Source of the DNA: CAZGMJ01 sp964526785
GTDB lineage: Bacteria > Planctomycetota > Phycisphaerae > Sedimentisphaerales > Anaerobacaceae
Direction of reading: 5' to 3'
DNA: 47,772 bases
Assembly (NCBI GenBank): GCA_964526785.1
Contig: CAZGMJ010000042.1
Coordinates: 1-47,772, forward strand
Within the stretch, counting starts at the first letter, position 1. Every line of letters begins with the position of its first letter. Under the pieces are notes generated by a model. It ran no database searches. It saw only the letters and a list, made by a program, of their open reading frames with translations, and was not told the origin of the DNA. The position numbers and the translations under genes are program-made. Positions 8,247 through 16,098 of the stretch are shown here, in pieces.

Positions 8247-8717
8247 CTACTTATTGGTCATGTTGTCGCCAACCGTCACGAGGTTCTTATCGGGTCCGCC
8301 CGAGATTATCGTCGGGAAGGTCTCGATCGGCTCGTATCGATAGTCGAGCACGGTACCCCACGGGTCGGTAATCTCCGGCAGGTTGTCAACATTATCGCGT
8401 ATCAGGGATTCGCTTATTTCTTCGAGCACGTCCCGACTCTGCGGGGTGCTGTAGAGCTGGTCATACAGGGCCGCGGAACGACTCGGATACGGAGGCGTAT
8501 GCGGCTTGTTCGGATCGGGATAGGCGCCCCAGTAGTCGTAGTACTGTTCGAGCGCGCCGTCGAGCAGTGCGAAAGCCGCTTCCATGGCCCGCTGCTTCGA
8601 CTGGGTGTCGATATGGCCCGCGACATTGAGCACGATGGTGGCCAGTATGGCAACGATAGCCACCACCACGAGCATTTCGACAAGCGTCAAACCGGTTTTT
8701 TTTCGTACGTGCACCAT
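8247..8717 (-). CDS. GspG-like pseudopilin (small)
   Basis: 156 residues, start MVHVRKKTGLTLVEMLVVVAIVAILATIVL: Gly|Leu cleavage site, Glu at +5, hydrophobic helix. The mature part has features of major pseudopilins: an early helix (ALLDGALEQYYDYWGAYP), a DPWGTVLDY motif near residue 125 like the D-P-W-G-x-x-Y of GspG, and a C-terminal SGGPDKNLVT. GspG is the main subunit of the pseudopilus. Only a weak GAGAAA ribosome site is visible. It lies 53 bp after the large pseudopilin gene. Confidence 0.75.
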   Translation of the reverse strand: MVHVRKKTGLTLVEMLVVVAIVAILATIVLNVAGHIDTQSKQRAMEAAFALLDGALEQYYDYWGAYPDPNKPHTPPYPSRSAALYDQLYSTPQSRDVLEEISESLIRDNVDNLPEITDPWGTVLDYRYEPIETFPTIISGGPDKNLVTVGDNMTNK

Positions 8718-8770
8718 TTTCTCGACATGATCGATTGCAGCGATCCTGCGCGGGCGAATTCCATCCGTAT

Positions 8771-9616
8771 TCAGTTGCCAAAGTTCGTCACGTCGTCCGA
8801 GGTACCATAGAGGCCGTCGGGGCCGGCGGAAATGAGGATATAGGAGTCGCTGCGGTAGGGCCTCGGCCTTGCAGTGACTTTGGGATCGCGTATGTATTCG
8901 TAGAAGTACTGGTAATTGGAAGCCGGGTCTCCCAGCGGTTGCACCCTGTTATCAACGTTTTCTTTAAGCAGAACGAGCGAATCGTTATCGCGGGCATCGT
9001 ATATCTGGGTCAGTTGTCTTCCTGAGACATCGGCTTTATAGTACAGAATAGGAGCACCAGCCTTGACGGTCTCGCCATTCGGCATGCGAACCGTGCGGTC
9101 GGTGAAGACGTCGCACAGTACGAATGTATCGGGAGCGAGCGAGCCTGTATTGCGGTAGAGGCCCGGGTACCGGGCGGAGATATCGCCAAGTCTGAAGACG
9201 TTGGCGGACTCCAGGTCCAGGTACGGCCCCTTTCGCTGATCCAGAAGGAGCGGATCGTTGGCGTCATACACGTACAGGCCGGCATCGGTTCGGCCATCCC
9301 AGTTCCAATCGGACTTTGGATGGAAACCCAGCATATCCCAGCCAACGAGGGCTTCGGCAAGTTTCTGGGCGCCGCAGTAGGGCAGCGCACCGCCACCGGC
9401 GTAATCCCAGCCGTCGGAGGGCGGATAGTCCCCCTGATCGTTCCTGAACGCCTGCAGTCCCATGTCAATGGTCGCAAACTGAGCCTTCTGCTTCGCATTC
9501 TTTGCGGCCTCTTTCACCGCCGTCAGCGCGGGAAGCAGAATCCCGACCAACAGGGCGATGATCGCAAGCACGATCAGCAGCTCAACGACCGTGAAGCCTT
9601 TTCGTTCGCGTTTCAC
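8771..9616 (-). CDS. Large pseudopilin, paralogue of the one at 10714-11607
   Basis: About 281 residues from a GTG at 9616, which has AGAGGAG about 7 bases upstream; the longer ATG frame from 9649 overlaps the dockerin gene and lacks such a site. The start KRERKGFTVVELLIVLAIIALL is a standard prepilin signal. The head is unusually long for a GspG-type protein. It shares with the second large pseudopilin the ordered motifs YPPSD, YCGAxKLxEA, LGxHPxS, RKGPYLxLESAN, VLCDVF, LYYKA, PRPYRxDxYILISAG and a C-terminal DGxYGTxDDVxNF. The last resembles the metal-binding C-terminal loop of major pseudopilins. Together the two probably form, or cap, a specialised pilus. Confidence 0.8.
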   Translation of the reverse strand: MKRERKGFTVVELLIVLAIIALLVGILLPALTAVKEAAKNAKQKAQFATIDMGLQAFRNDQGDYPPSDGWDYAGGGALPYCGAQKLAEALVGWDMLGFHPKSDWNWDGRTDAGLYVYDANDPLLLDQRKGPYLDLESANVFRLGDISARYPGLYRNTGSLAPDTFVLCDVFTDRTVRMPNGETVKAGAPILYYKADVSGRQLTQIYDARDNDSLVLLKENVDNRVQPLGDPASNYQYFYEYIRDPKVTARPRPYRSDSYILISAGPDGLYGTSDDVTNFGN

Positions 9617-9641
9617 GGTAACTCCTCTTTGTAAGCATCCC

Positions 9642-10622
9642 TTATTCATTTCCAGGTTCTTCCGGTTCTTCCGGTATCAAACTGGTCTGCATCCAATCCT
9701 GAGCCATTATTACGAAGTCATGGAAGTTCACGATGCCGGCCGGTGGAACATCTTCTTCGGTGAAGAGATTGTACGGGTCGCCCAACTCCACCTGCTCGAG
9801 CCATTGGTCGACGAACTGCTTGAAATCCGCGTAGTTGCCGAGCCACTGATCGCCGTAGACGGCGAAGTCGAAGAAGTCAATTGTGGCAAATCCCTGCTGG
9901 TCATCGATATGCGAGAGATTGAGCCTCAGGTCGGGATCGACCGGCGCGAGCCACTGTTCGGCCATCAGCTGCAGATCGCCCGTATCGACGTTGCAGTCGC
10001 GGTTGACATCGCCTTCGAGCAGGCCGCCGCCGTTGCAGTATACGGTGCAGGCGAAGTTGTCCCAATCGGTGTAGTATTGCTCAAAGAGCTGGCCGTCGAT
10101 CTTTACCATAAGTCCAAACGCAAGGGTGTGCGGCTGGTTGTCACGATACGTGTCTTCCACTGTGTAGCGCTGGTCGAGGTAGACGCCGCGAATATCCGGA
10201 TTGTTCGTATCCGGGGTCCAGACCACTTCGTCGTCGATCATCAGGACCGGGACGACCACGTTGGGATCCCAGGCGGTTCCGGCGAACGTAGTCAGTCGCA
10301 GGTCAAAGGTGATATCGTTGACGTCGGCAAGATCGACCGGCTGCGAGATCGCCGCCGTTTCACCAAGCGTGAAGTTCCTGAGCCATCTGGCGTACAAAGT
10401 CAGGTTATACTGTCCGTCAGTCGCCCAATCCAAGTAGGCATAACCTATGAATTTGTCCGCCAGAGGTCCAACAGTCCAGCCGTTCGGATCCTGCACGGCG
10501 ATGTTGTCCAGAGCGCCATCGTCCTCGAAGCTGCCGTTGACGATTCCGCATTCGGCGGCGCGTGCGTATCCGCAGACCAGAAGCACGGATGCAACCGCAG
10601 CCATTGTCATCAACCCCTTCAT
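9642..10622 (-). CDS. Secreted protein with dockerin-type repeats
   Basis: About 326 residues from the ATG at 10622, with GGTGGAG just upstream; the ATG at 10625 is also possible. The N-terminus MKGLMTMAAVASVLLVCGYARA is a clear Sec signal peptide. A beta-rich region follows (about residues 25-195; starts CGIVNGSFED, like carbohydrate-binding or choice-of-anchor modules). Then come three dockerin-like calcium-loop/helix repeats: GDVNRDCNVDTGDLQLMAEQW (near 204, quoted in part), ATIDFFDFAVYGDQWL (near 245) and GIVNFHDFVIMAQDWM (near 296). The protein ends in an acidic tail, EEPEEPGNE. Dockerins normally dock to cohesins; in Planctomycetota such repeats are common with unknown partners. The gene is embedded between two paralogous pseudopilin genes, 25 bp from the next start, which suggests the protein is secreted by, or attached to, the pilus. 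Confidence 0.8.
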   Translation of the reverse strand: MKGLMTMAAVASVLLVCGYARAAECGIVNGSFEDDGALDNIAVQDPNGWTVGPLADKFIGYAYLDWATDGQYNLTLYARWLRNFTLGETAAISQPVDLADVNDITFDLRLTTFAGTAWDPNVVVPVLMIDDEVVWTPDTNNPDIRGVYLDQRYTVEDTYRDNQPHTLAFGLMVKIDGQLFEQYYTDWDNFACTVYCNGGGLLEGDVNRDCNVDTGDLQLMAEQWLAPVDPDLRLNLSHIDDQQGFATIDFFDFAVYGDQWLGNYADFKQFVDQWLEQVELGDPYNLFTEEDVPPAGIVNFHDFVIMAQDWMQTSLIPEEPEEPGNE

Positions 10623-10713
10623 CATCTCCACCTTTCTATATAGCATTTGCCATCCATCTCGGCCTCGTCATACGCGGCTCTTATCCGGAAGCAACGTCCC
10701 TTTCCGCAGCGTG

Positions 10714-11607
10714 TTACTGAGCCGGTTTGCTTTTCCATTCGAAGTTGTACACGTCATCGGCGGTACCGTACTCGCCATCAAATCCCGCGGAAATCAGGAT
10801 ATAGGTATCGGCGCGGTAAGGCCTCGGCGGGTTCTTGATCTTGTCGCTGCGAGTGCAGGCATAGAACCACTGGACGTCGGAGAGTTTGTGACTCGTGTTG
10901 GGGCCGGAGCCGGTTGCGCCGGGCTTGCCCAGTTCGAGCAGTTCGAGATTGTCCCAGTAGTTGTAGATGAAGCCGCGGTCGTCGGTGGGCATGGGCAGGC
11001 CGCCGGAGTTGGGATCGTGCAGCGTGCCGGCGCTGTTTGCCTTATAGTAAAGGACGGGCATGCCGACTTTTTCACCGGTGTCCCGCGTCTTCTTGAAGAC
11101 ATCGCAGAGGACGTACAGATCGGGCGTAAAATTGCTGCTGTTGATCTTGCTGGCCATGTATATGTCCGACAACGGTATGGCGTTGGCGCTTTCGAGCGGG
11201 AGGTACGGTCCCTTTCTCGCCTTGAGGTTGTCGGGATTCGGCTGATAGATCTGGAAGTTGCCGCTACGGTCGAGGCCGTCCTGCCTGAAGACGGAGTTGG
11301 GATGGTATCCCAGCAGGTCGCGGCCCATCATGGCTTCGCAAAGTTTCATGGCCCCACAGTATGAAGCGCCGGTCTCGTCGAAGGCATCGGAGGGCGGATA
11401 TTCCTCGAACTCGTTGTTGAACAGCTCGATGGCGGCTTCCATACTGTGGAACTGGGCTTTCTGCTTGACGGTCATGGCATACTGACGCACCCGATTCAGG
11501 GCGGGCACAAGCAAGCCGATGAGCACGACAATAATGCTCATCACGGTCAGCAATTCCACAATCGTGAATCCGTGCGGTTTTCGAATTGTTTTGGCGACTG
11601 ACTTCAT
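10714..11607 (-). CDS. Large pseudopilin, paralogue of the one at 8771-9616
   Basis: About 297 residues from the ATG at 11607, with AAGGAG about 8 bases upstream; the ORF extends to 11670, but that part overlaps the pilC stop region. The start MKSVAKTIRKPHGFTIVELLTVM has a Gly|Phe cleavage site and Glu at +5. The head carries the same ordered motifs as its paralogue (YPPSD, YCGAMKLCEA, LGYHPNS, RKGPYLPLESAN, VLCDVF, LYYKA, PRPYRADTYILISAG, DGEYGTADDVYNF). It starts 55 bp after the pilC-like gene and precedes the dockerin gene. Probably a main structural subunit of the pilus-like filament. Confidence 0.8.
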   Translation of the reverse strand: MKSVAKTIRKPHGFTIVELLTVMSIIVVLIGLLVPALNRVRQYAMTVKQKAQFHSMEAAIELFNNEFEEYPPSDAFDETGASYCGAMKLCEAMMGRDLLGYHPNSVFRQDGLDRSGNFQIYQPNPDNLKARKGPYLPLESANAIPLSDIYMASKINSSNFTPDLYVLCDVFKKTRDTGEKVGMPVLYYKANSAGTLHDPNSGGLPMPTDDRGFIYNYWDNLELLELGKPGATGSGPNTSHKLSDVQWFYACTRSDKIKNPPRPYRADTYILISAGFDGEYGTADDVYNFEWKSKPAQ

Positions 11608-11662
11608 TTTGGTTCTCCTTGCAATCTGACTTGTGGACTTTCGCGTTGGCTGTTTCGATTGG

Positions 11663-12913
11663 TTATACACTAAGCGTTGTAATAATCTTGATCATGGGCA
11701 GGAAGACGGCCAGAACGATGGTCATAACGATCACACCGAGGACAACGATCATAATCGGTTCGAGCATCGACATGAGGGATGCGACCAGCACGTCGACCTG
11801 TTCGTCGTAGTTGTCTGCGATTTTCAGCAGCATTTTATCGAGGTCGCCGGTTTCCTCGCCGACCGCGACCATGTTCGAGACGATCAGGTCCACGGTCTTG
11901 GATTGTTTGAGCGGCGCGGCGAACGTATCGCCCTGGCGAATGGAGTTGTGCACGTTTCCCAGCATGTTGGCGTATACTTCGTTTCCGGCGGTTTCGCGGG
12001 TCACGTTCAATGCGTCGAGAATGGGTACACCGGCACTGATAAGGGTTCCGAGCGTTCGGGTCCACCTGGTCACGGCGATTTTTCCGGTGAGCTGGCCCAC
12101 GACGGGAAGTCTGAGCTTGATGCTGTCGAGAACAAGTCGGCCGGGGCGGAACCTCCTGACGAGTCGCAGAAAGAAGATGACCGCGAAGGGCACGCCACAC
12201 AGGACAGCCCAGCCGTACTTAAACGCGATCCAGTGACTGACGGCCAGTACGACTTCGGTCAGCCTCGGCAGTTCTCCGTCGTCGGTCATTTCAGTGAGCA
12301 CTTCGGTGAATGAGGGAATAACAAAGGTCATCAAAAGCAGGAGGATGACGAATGCGGCGGTGATCACCACGATCGGGTAGATCATTGCGCTTTTGACCCT
12401 GGCCTTGAGTTTCTGGGCCTTTTCCATGAAGTCCGCGACGCGGGCGAGAATCAGATCGAGCACACCACCGGCCTCGCCTGCGGCGACCATGTTCACCATG
12501 AGCCTGTCGAACGCTCGCGGGAATCTTCCCAGCGCTTCAGAGAGGGTCGAGCCGCCTTCGATGTCGTCGCCGACGTAGCCAATGACGCGTTTGAAGGTAC
12601 CGGATTTCTGCTGTTCTTCGAGAATTCGCAGGGATCGCAGAATCGGCAGGCCGGCGTCCTGAAGGGTTGAGAGTTGCCTGGCGAACTGGGTAATGACCTT
12701 GACCTTGACCTTGCCGCCGGCCCCCCGCCGCTTCTTGGGAGCGGCCGCAGCTCTGGCAGCCGGCTTCTTGCCACCCGTTTTGGACCGCACCTTGGTGGGG
12801 AAATACCCCATGTTGCGTATCTTGCTGATGGCTTCCTTTTGACTAAGGGCTTCGACCTCGTCCTTAATCTCGACTCCCTGGGAGTCCAGGGCAGAATACT
12901 GGAAAACTGGCAT
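11663..12913 (-). CDS. GspF/PilC inner-membrane platform protein
   Basis: 416 residues from an ATG at 12913 with GGAGGT upstream. The N-terminus MPVFQYSALDSQGVEIKDEVEA is the standard cytoplasmic start of GspF/PilC. A basic Ala/Lys/Gly linker (around residues 68-88) follows, then two T2SSF domains, each with ARxxxTLxxAGxPIL (FARQLSTLQDAGLPILRSL; WTRTLGTLISAGVPILDAL) and GExxGxL (GEAGGVLDLI; GEETGDLDKM). Membrane helices occur near 170-195, 220-240 and 380-405. The protein anchors the assembly ATPase to the membrane in T2SS and type IV pili. It sits 57 bp after a PilB/GspE gene, as expected for a pilBC-type pair. Confidence 0.93.
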   Translation of the reverse strand: MPVFQYSALDSQGVEIKDEVEALSQKEAISKIRNMGYFPTKVRSKTGGKKPAARAAAAPKKRRGAGGKVKVKVITQFARQLSTLQDAGLPILRSLRILEEQQKSGTFKRVIGYVGDDIEGGSTLSEALGRFPRAFDRLMVNMVAAGEAGGVLDLILARVADFMEKAQKLKARVKSAMIYPIVVITAAFVILLLLMTFVIPSFTEVLTEMTDDGELPRLTEVVLAVSHWIAFKYGWAVLCGVPFAVIFFLRLVRRFRPGRLVLDSIKLRLPVVGQLTGKIAVTRWTRTLGTLISAGVPILDALNVTRETAGNEVYANMLGNVHNSIRQGDTFAAPLKQSKTVDLIVSNMVAVGEETGDLDKMLLKIADNYDEQVDVLVASLMSMLEPIMIVVLGVIVMTIVLAVFLPMIKIITTLSV

Positions 12914-12970
12914 TATGCTACCTCCGTATGCTCAGCATCGAATAAAACACACACCATGCAAACAGCCACA

Positions 12971-14731
12971 TCAAACCTCTTCCATAATGGTTTCCTTGAC
13001 GACCTCGTCGATTGTGGTGATACCGTCGTAAACTGCGGACAAGCCGTTGTCGCGCAGCAGGACCATGCCCGCCTTCTGGGCAGCCTGGCGCAGTACTCCC
13101 GTGGACGCCTGGTTCATAATGAGTTCTCGCATATCGTCATTGAACTCCATGATTTCGAAAATTCCCAATCGGCCCTTGTAGCCTGTGCCGTTGCAGTAAT
13201 CACACCCTTTGCCGTAGTAGAACTGCTTGTCCTGCACATCCTCGGGCGTCAGTTGCAGTTCCATCAACTGCGACTCGGTCGGCTCAAACGGGGCTTTGCA
13301 TCGGGGGCAGATCTTACGCACGAGGCGTTGCGCGACAATTCCTTCAAGCGTGGCGGTAAGCAGAAACGGCTCGACGCCAAGGTCCAGAAGACGCGCGATT
13401 GAGCTGGGAGCGTCGTTGGTGTGGAGCGTGGTGAACACCAAGTGGCCCGTGAGCGAAGCCTGCGCTGCAATTTCGGCGGTTTCCAAGTCACGAATTTCAC
13501 CGACGAGTATGACGTCGGGGTCCTGACGCAGAATGGACCGCATGCACCGGGCGAACGTCAGGCCGATATCCGAGCGGATGGACGTCTGACAGAGTCCGTC
13601 CACGTCGTATTCGACCGGGTCCTCGGTAGTGATGATCTTGGTTTCGACGTCGTTCAACTCATTGAGAGCAGAGTACAGGGTGGTGGTCTTACCCGAGCCG
13701 GTCGGCCCGGTGACGATAATAATGCCGTTCGGCTTCTTGATCAGCCTGTGGACGGTATTGAGGTCGTGTTGCCGGAGCCCCAGCTTCTCCAGATCGAAGC
13801 TGACCTGGCTTCTATCGAGGATACGGAGTACGACGCTCTCGCCGAACATGGTCGGCAGGACGCTGACGCGGAGGTCGACGGGATTGTTTTGAACAGTCAG
13901 AGAAATGCGGCCGTCCTGGGGGAGGCGCCGTTCGGCGATGTCCAGATCGGCCATGACTTTGATCCGGGAACTCAGTGCGGCGGCGATGTATTTGGGCGGA
14001 GGGATCATCTCGTACAGAACGCCGTCGATTCTGTAGCGCATTTTGTATTCGTTTTCAAACGGCTCGAAGTGGATATCGGAGGCCTTATCGCGAATTGCCT
14101 GGAGCAGGACAAGGTTCAGGAGTTTCTTGACGGGGTTCGATTCGGACAATTCCTTGAGTTCATCAAGGTCGATACTCTGGTTACGGCCCTCGAATTCGGC
14201 CAGGAAACTGTCGCCCTGTATCTCGCCGATCAGTTCGTTTATGTTTTCGTCCTCGGTCTGGTAGTATTTGGTCAGCGCGGCTTCCAGCGCATCGGCATCG
14301 GTGATTTTCGCAACGACTTTGAAACCCATCAACGTACTGAGGTCGTCCACCGCCCGGAAATTGGCAGGGCTATCGAGAACGACCGTCAGGAGATTCTTGT
14401 CCGAATCGTATTCGATGGGAATGATGTGATAGGTTTCGGCCATCTGGGCGGGCACTTTTTCGATGACCTCAGGGGCAATATCCAGTCCCTCGATACCGGC
14501 ATACTCCATACCCCTCTGGGCAGCCAGCGCCATGCGCAACTGGTCCTCGTCCACCAACCCGACTTCTTTCAAGATCTCGCCTATCTTAACCTTGCCCTGC
14601 TTTTCCTCCTGCATCTTGAGGCACTTGTGAACATCCTCTCTGCTGATCACGCCCATCTTGATCAGGATTCGGCCAAGCGTTCTGCCCCTTAACTGTTCGG
14701 CAGGCGGCATATCCCGGTTGCTTTTGCCCAT
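12971..14731 (-). CDS. pilB: GspE/PilB assembly ATPase (second of the pilus cluster)
   Basis: 586 residues, ATG at 14731 with GAGGT about 8 bases upstream. An N-terminal MshEN-like region (LGRILIKMGVISREDV; IGEILKEVGLVDEDQL) precedes the ATPase. Walker A GPTGSGKTTTLY is near residue 342, followed by the Asp box (TTEDPVEYDVDG), Walker B (DPDVILVGEIRD), the His box (TGHLVFTTLHTNDAPSS) and a tetracysteine zinc site (CPRCKAPF ... CDYCNGTGYKGR). The enzyme powers filament extension at the cytoplasmic face. The 190-bp gap before it after pilT, with a TATAAT, may hold its own promoter. Whether it is PilB or GspE by lineage cannot be decided without a tree. Confidence 0.93.
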   Translation of the reverse strand: MGKSNRDMPPAEQLRGRTLGRILIKMGVISREDVHKCLKMQEEKQGKVKIGEILKEVGLVDEDQLRMALAAQRGMEYAGIEGLDIAPEVIEKVPAQMAETYHIIPIEYDSDKNLLTVVLDSPANFRAVDDLSTLMGFKVVAKITDADALEAALTKYYQTEDENINELIGEIQGDSFLAEFEGRNQSIDLDELKELSESNPVKKLLNLVLLQAIRDKASDIHFEPFENEYKMRYRIDGVLYEMIPPPKYIAAALSSRIKVMADLDIAERRLPQDGRISLTVQNNPVDLRVSVLPTMFGESVVLRILDRSQVSFDLEKLGLRQHDLNTVHRLIKKPNGIIIVTGPTGSGKTTTLYSALNELNDVETKIITTEDPVEYDVDGLCQTSIRSDIGLTFARCMRSILRQDPDVILVGEIRDLETAEIAAQASLTGHLVFTTLHTNDAPSSIARLLDLGVEPFLLTATLEGIVAQRLVRKICPRCKAPFEPTESQLMELQLTPEDVQDKQFYYGKGCDYCNGTGYKGRLGIFEIMEFNDDMRELIMNQASTGVLRQAAQKAGMVLLRDNGLSAVYDGITTIDEVVKETIMEEV

Positions 14732-14770
14732 TTCACTATACCTCTATAAACAGCCTCGATTCACCTGTTT

Positions 14771-14776
14771 ATTATA
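14771..14776 (-). promoter_or_regulatory. Candidate -10 box before the second PilB/GspE gene
   Basis: A perfect TATAAT on the minus strand in an AT-rich part of the 190-bp gap after pilT, about 40 bp before the ATG at 14731. The matching -35 is weak (no good TTGACA-like hexamer 16-18 bp upstream), so this is a low-confidence call. Confidence 0.3.
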
Positions 14777-14921
14777 CGTCACTAAAACGTTATAGAATAA
14801 CAAATTACCTATCGGACACTTGGTATATACCACATAGACAGCCTGCATGATCCAGCAACTGACTCCCTTTGGAATGCTTATTCCCTCCCTGCTCCGGTGC
14901 CTGTGATCGCCAAGCGGCCTG

Positions 14922-16070
14922 TCATGTCCTCAGGACAGGTCCCATATCCTCGTCCTCGCCCTTCTCCGGCTGCTTGCCCTTTGCCTTGGCGCGGCTACCA
15001 TACAGTTTGGCCATTGCCTTGTCCTGCAGGGCACCCGGCTGGCGACCCTTGTCGAGCATCTCTTCCAAGCTGATGAGGCCTTCGTCGTACAGCTGCCAGA
15101 GGTGGTCATCGAGCAGCTGCATGCCCAATTTCTTACCCGTCTGGATGCTGGAATCAATTCGGTAGGTCTTGTTCTCGCGGATGAGGTTGGAGATGGCGGG
15201 GGTAACTACCATGAATTCGTAGGCAGCAACCCGGCCTTTTCCGGTTGCCTTGGGCAGCAGCGCCTGGCTGAGTACGGCAATGAGGTTACTGCTCAGCTGC
15301 GTGCGAATCTGCTCCTGCTGTGCAACAGGAAAGACGTCGATCAATCGTGTAATGGTACCTGACGCACTTACGGTATGGACTGTCCCAAAAACCAAGTGTC
15401 CGGTTTCTGCTGCACTGATTGCGGCCTCGATTGTCTCGAGGTCTCGCAATTCACCGACGAGGATGGCGTCCGGGTCCTGTCGAAGCACACGGCGCAGCGC
15501 TTCAGCGAAGCTGGGAACATCAATTCCGACTTCTCGCTGATTTACGACCGACTTTTTGTGATTATGGTAGTATTCGATCGGGTCTTCGACGGTGACGATA
15601 TGCTTGTCGAAGGTCTCATTGATATAGTTGATCATGCAGGCCAGGGTTGTGGTCTTGCCGCTACCGGTAGGTCCGGTAACCAGAAACAGGCCTCTGGGAC
15701 GTCGGCACAGGGCCGCACATATCTTGGGCAGGCCGATTTCTTCAAAGGTCATGATCTTGGTGGGAATCAGACGCAGGACGAGCGATATATTGCCCTTTTG
15801 ACGGAACACAGAAACACGGAAACGGGCGGCATCGCCGAAGGCAAAGCCGTAGTCGGTTCCGCCCTCTTCCTGGAGCTCCTGCTGACTTCGTTCCGGGGTG
15901 ATACTTTTCATGAGCGCCGTTGTATCATCAGGCTCGAGGACCTTGGTCTCCAGCGACCTCAGTCGGCCGTCAATGCGAAATACGGGCGGTCTTCCCACCA
16001 CAAGATGAATGTCGGAGGCTCCCTGCGTAACGCACGCCTGGAGCAGCCTGTCCATATTCACTGTTGCCAT
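14922..16070 (-). CDS. pilT: PilT retraction ATPase
   Basis: 382 residues, ATG at 16070. The start MATVNMDRLLQACVTQGASDIHLVVGRPP is the usual PilT opening (ASDIHLxxGxPP). Walker A GPTGSGKTTTLA is near residue 132, then the Asp box (TVEDPIEYYH), Walker B (DPDAILVGELRDLET), the His box and the PilT-specific HTVSASGTITRLIDVFP. It lacks the N-terminal MshEN domain and the tetracysteine zinc site of the assembly ATPases, as expected for PilT. The C-terminal tail is Lys/Glu-rich (AKAKGKQPEKGEDEDMG). PilT depolymerises type IV pili; its presence argues that this cluster builds a retractable pilus rather than only a secretion pseudopilus. Confidence 0.93.
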   Translation of the reverse strand: MATVNMDRLLQACVTQGASDIHLVVGRPPVFRIDGRLRSLETKVLEPDDTTALMKSITPERSQQELQEEGGTDYGFAFGDAARFRVSVFRQKGNISLVLRLIPTKIMTFEEIGLPKICAALCRRPRGLFLVTGPTGSGKTTTLACMINYINETFDKHIVTVEDPIEYYHNHKKSVVNQREVGIDVPSFAEALRRVLRQDPDAILVGELRDLETIEAAISAAETGHLVFGTVHTVSASGTITRLIDVFPVAQQEQIRTQLSSNLIAVLSQALLPKATGKGRVAAYEFMVVTPAISNLIRENKTYRIDSSIQTGKKLGMQLLDDHLWQLYDEGLISLEEMLDKGRQPGALQDKAMAKLYGSRAKAKGKQPEKGEDEDMGPVLRT

Positions 16071-16098
16071 TCACATAACCTCAACAACCGTTATCGAA

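Noticed and set aside
13421..14692. Plus-strand frame of 423 codons
   Set aside because: Antisense shadow of a well-conserved assembly ATPase.
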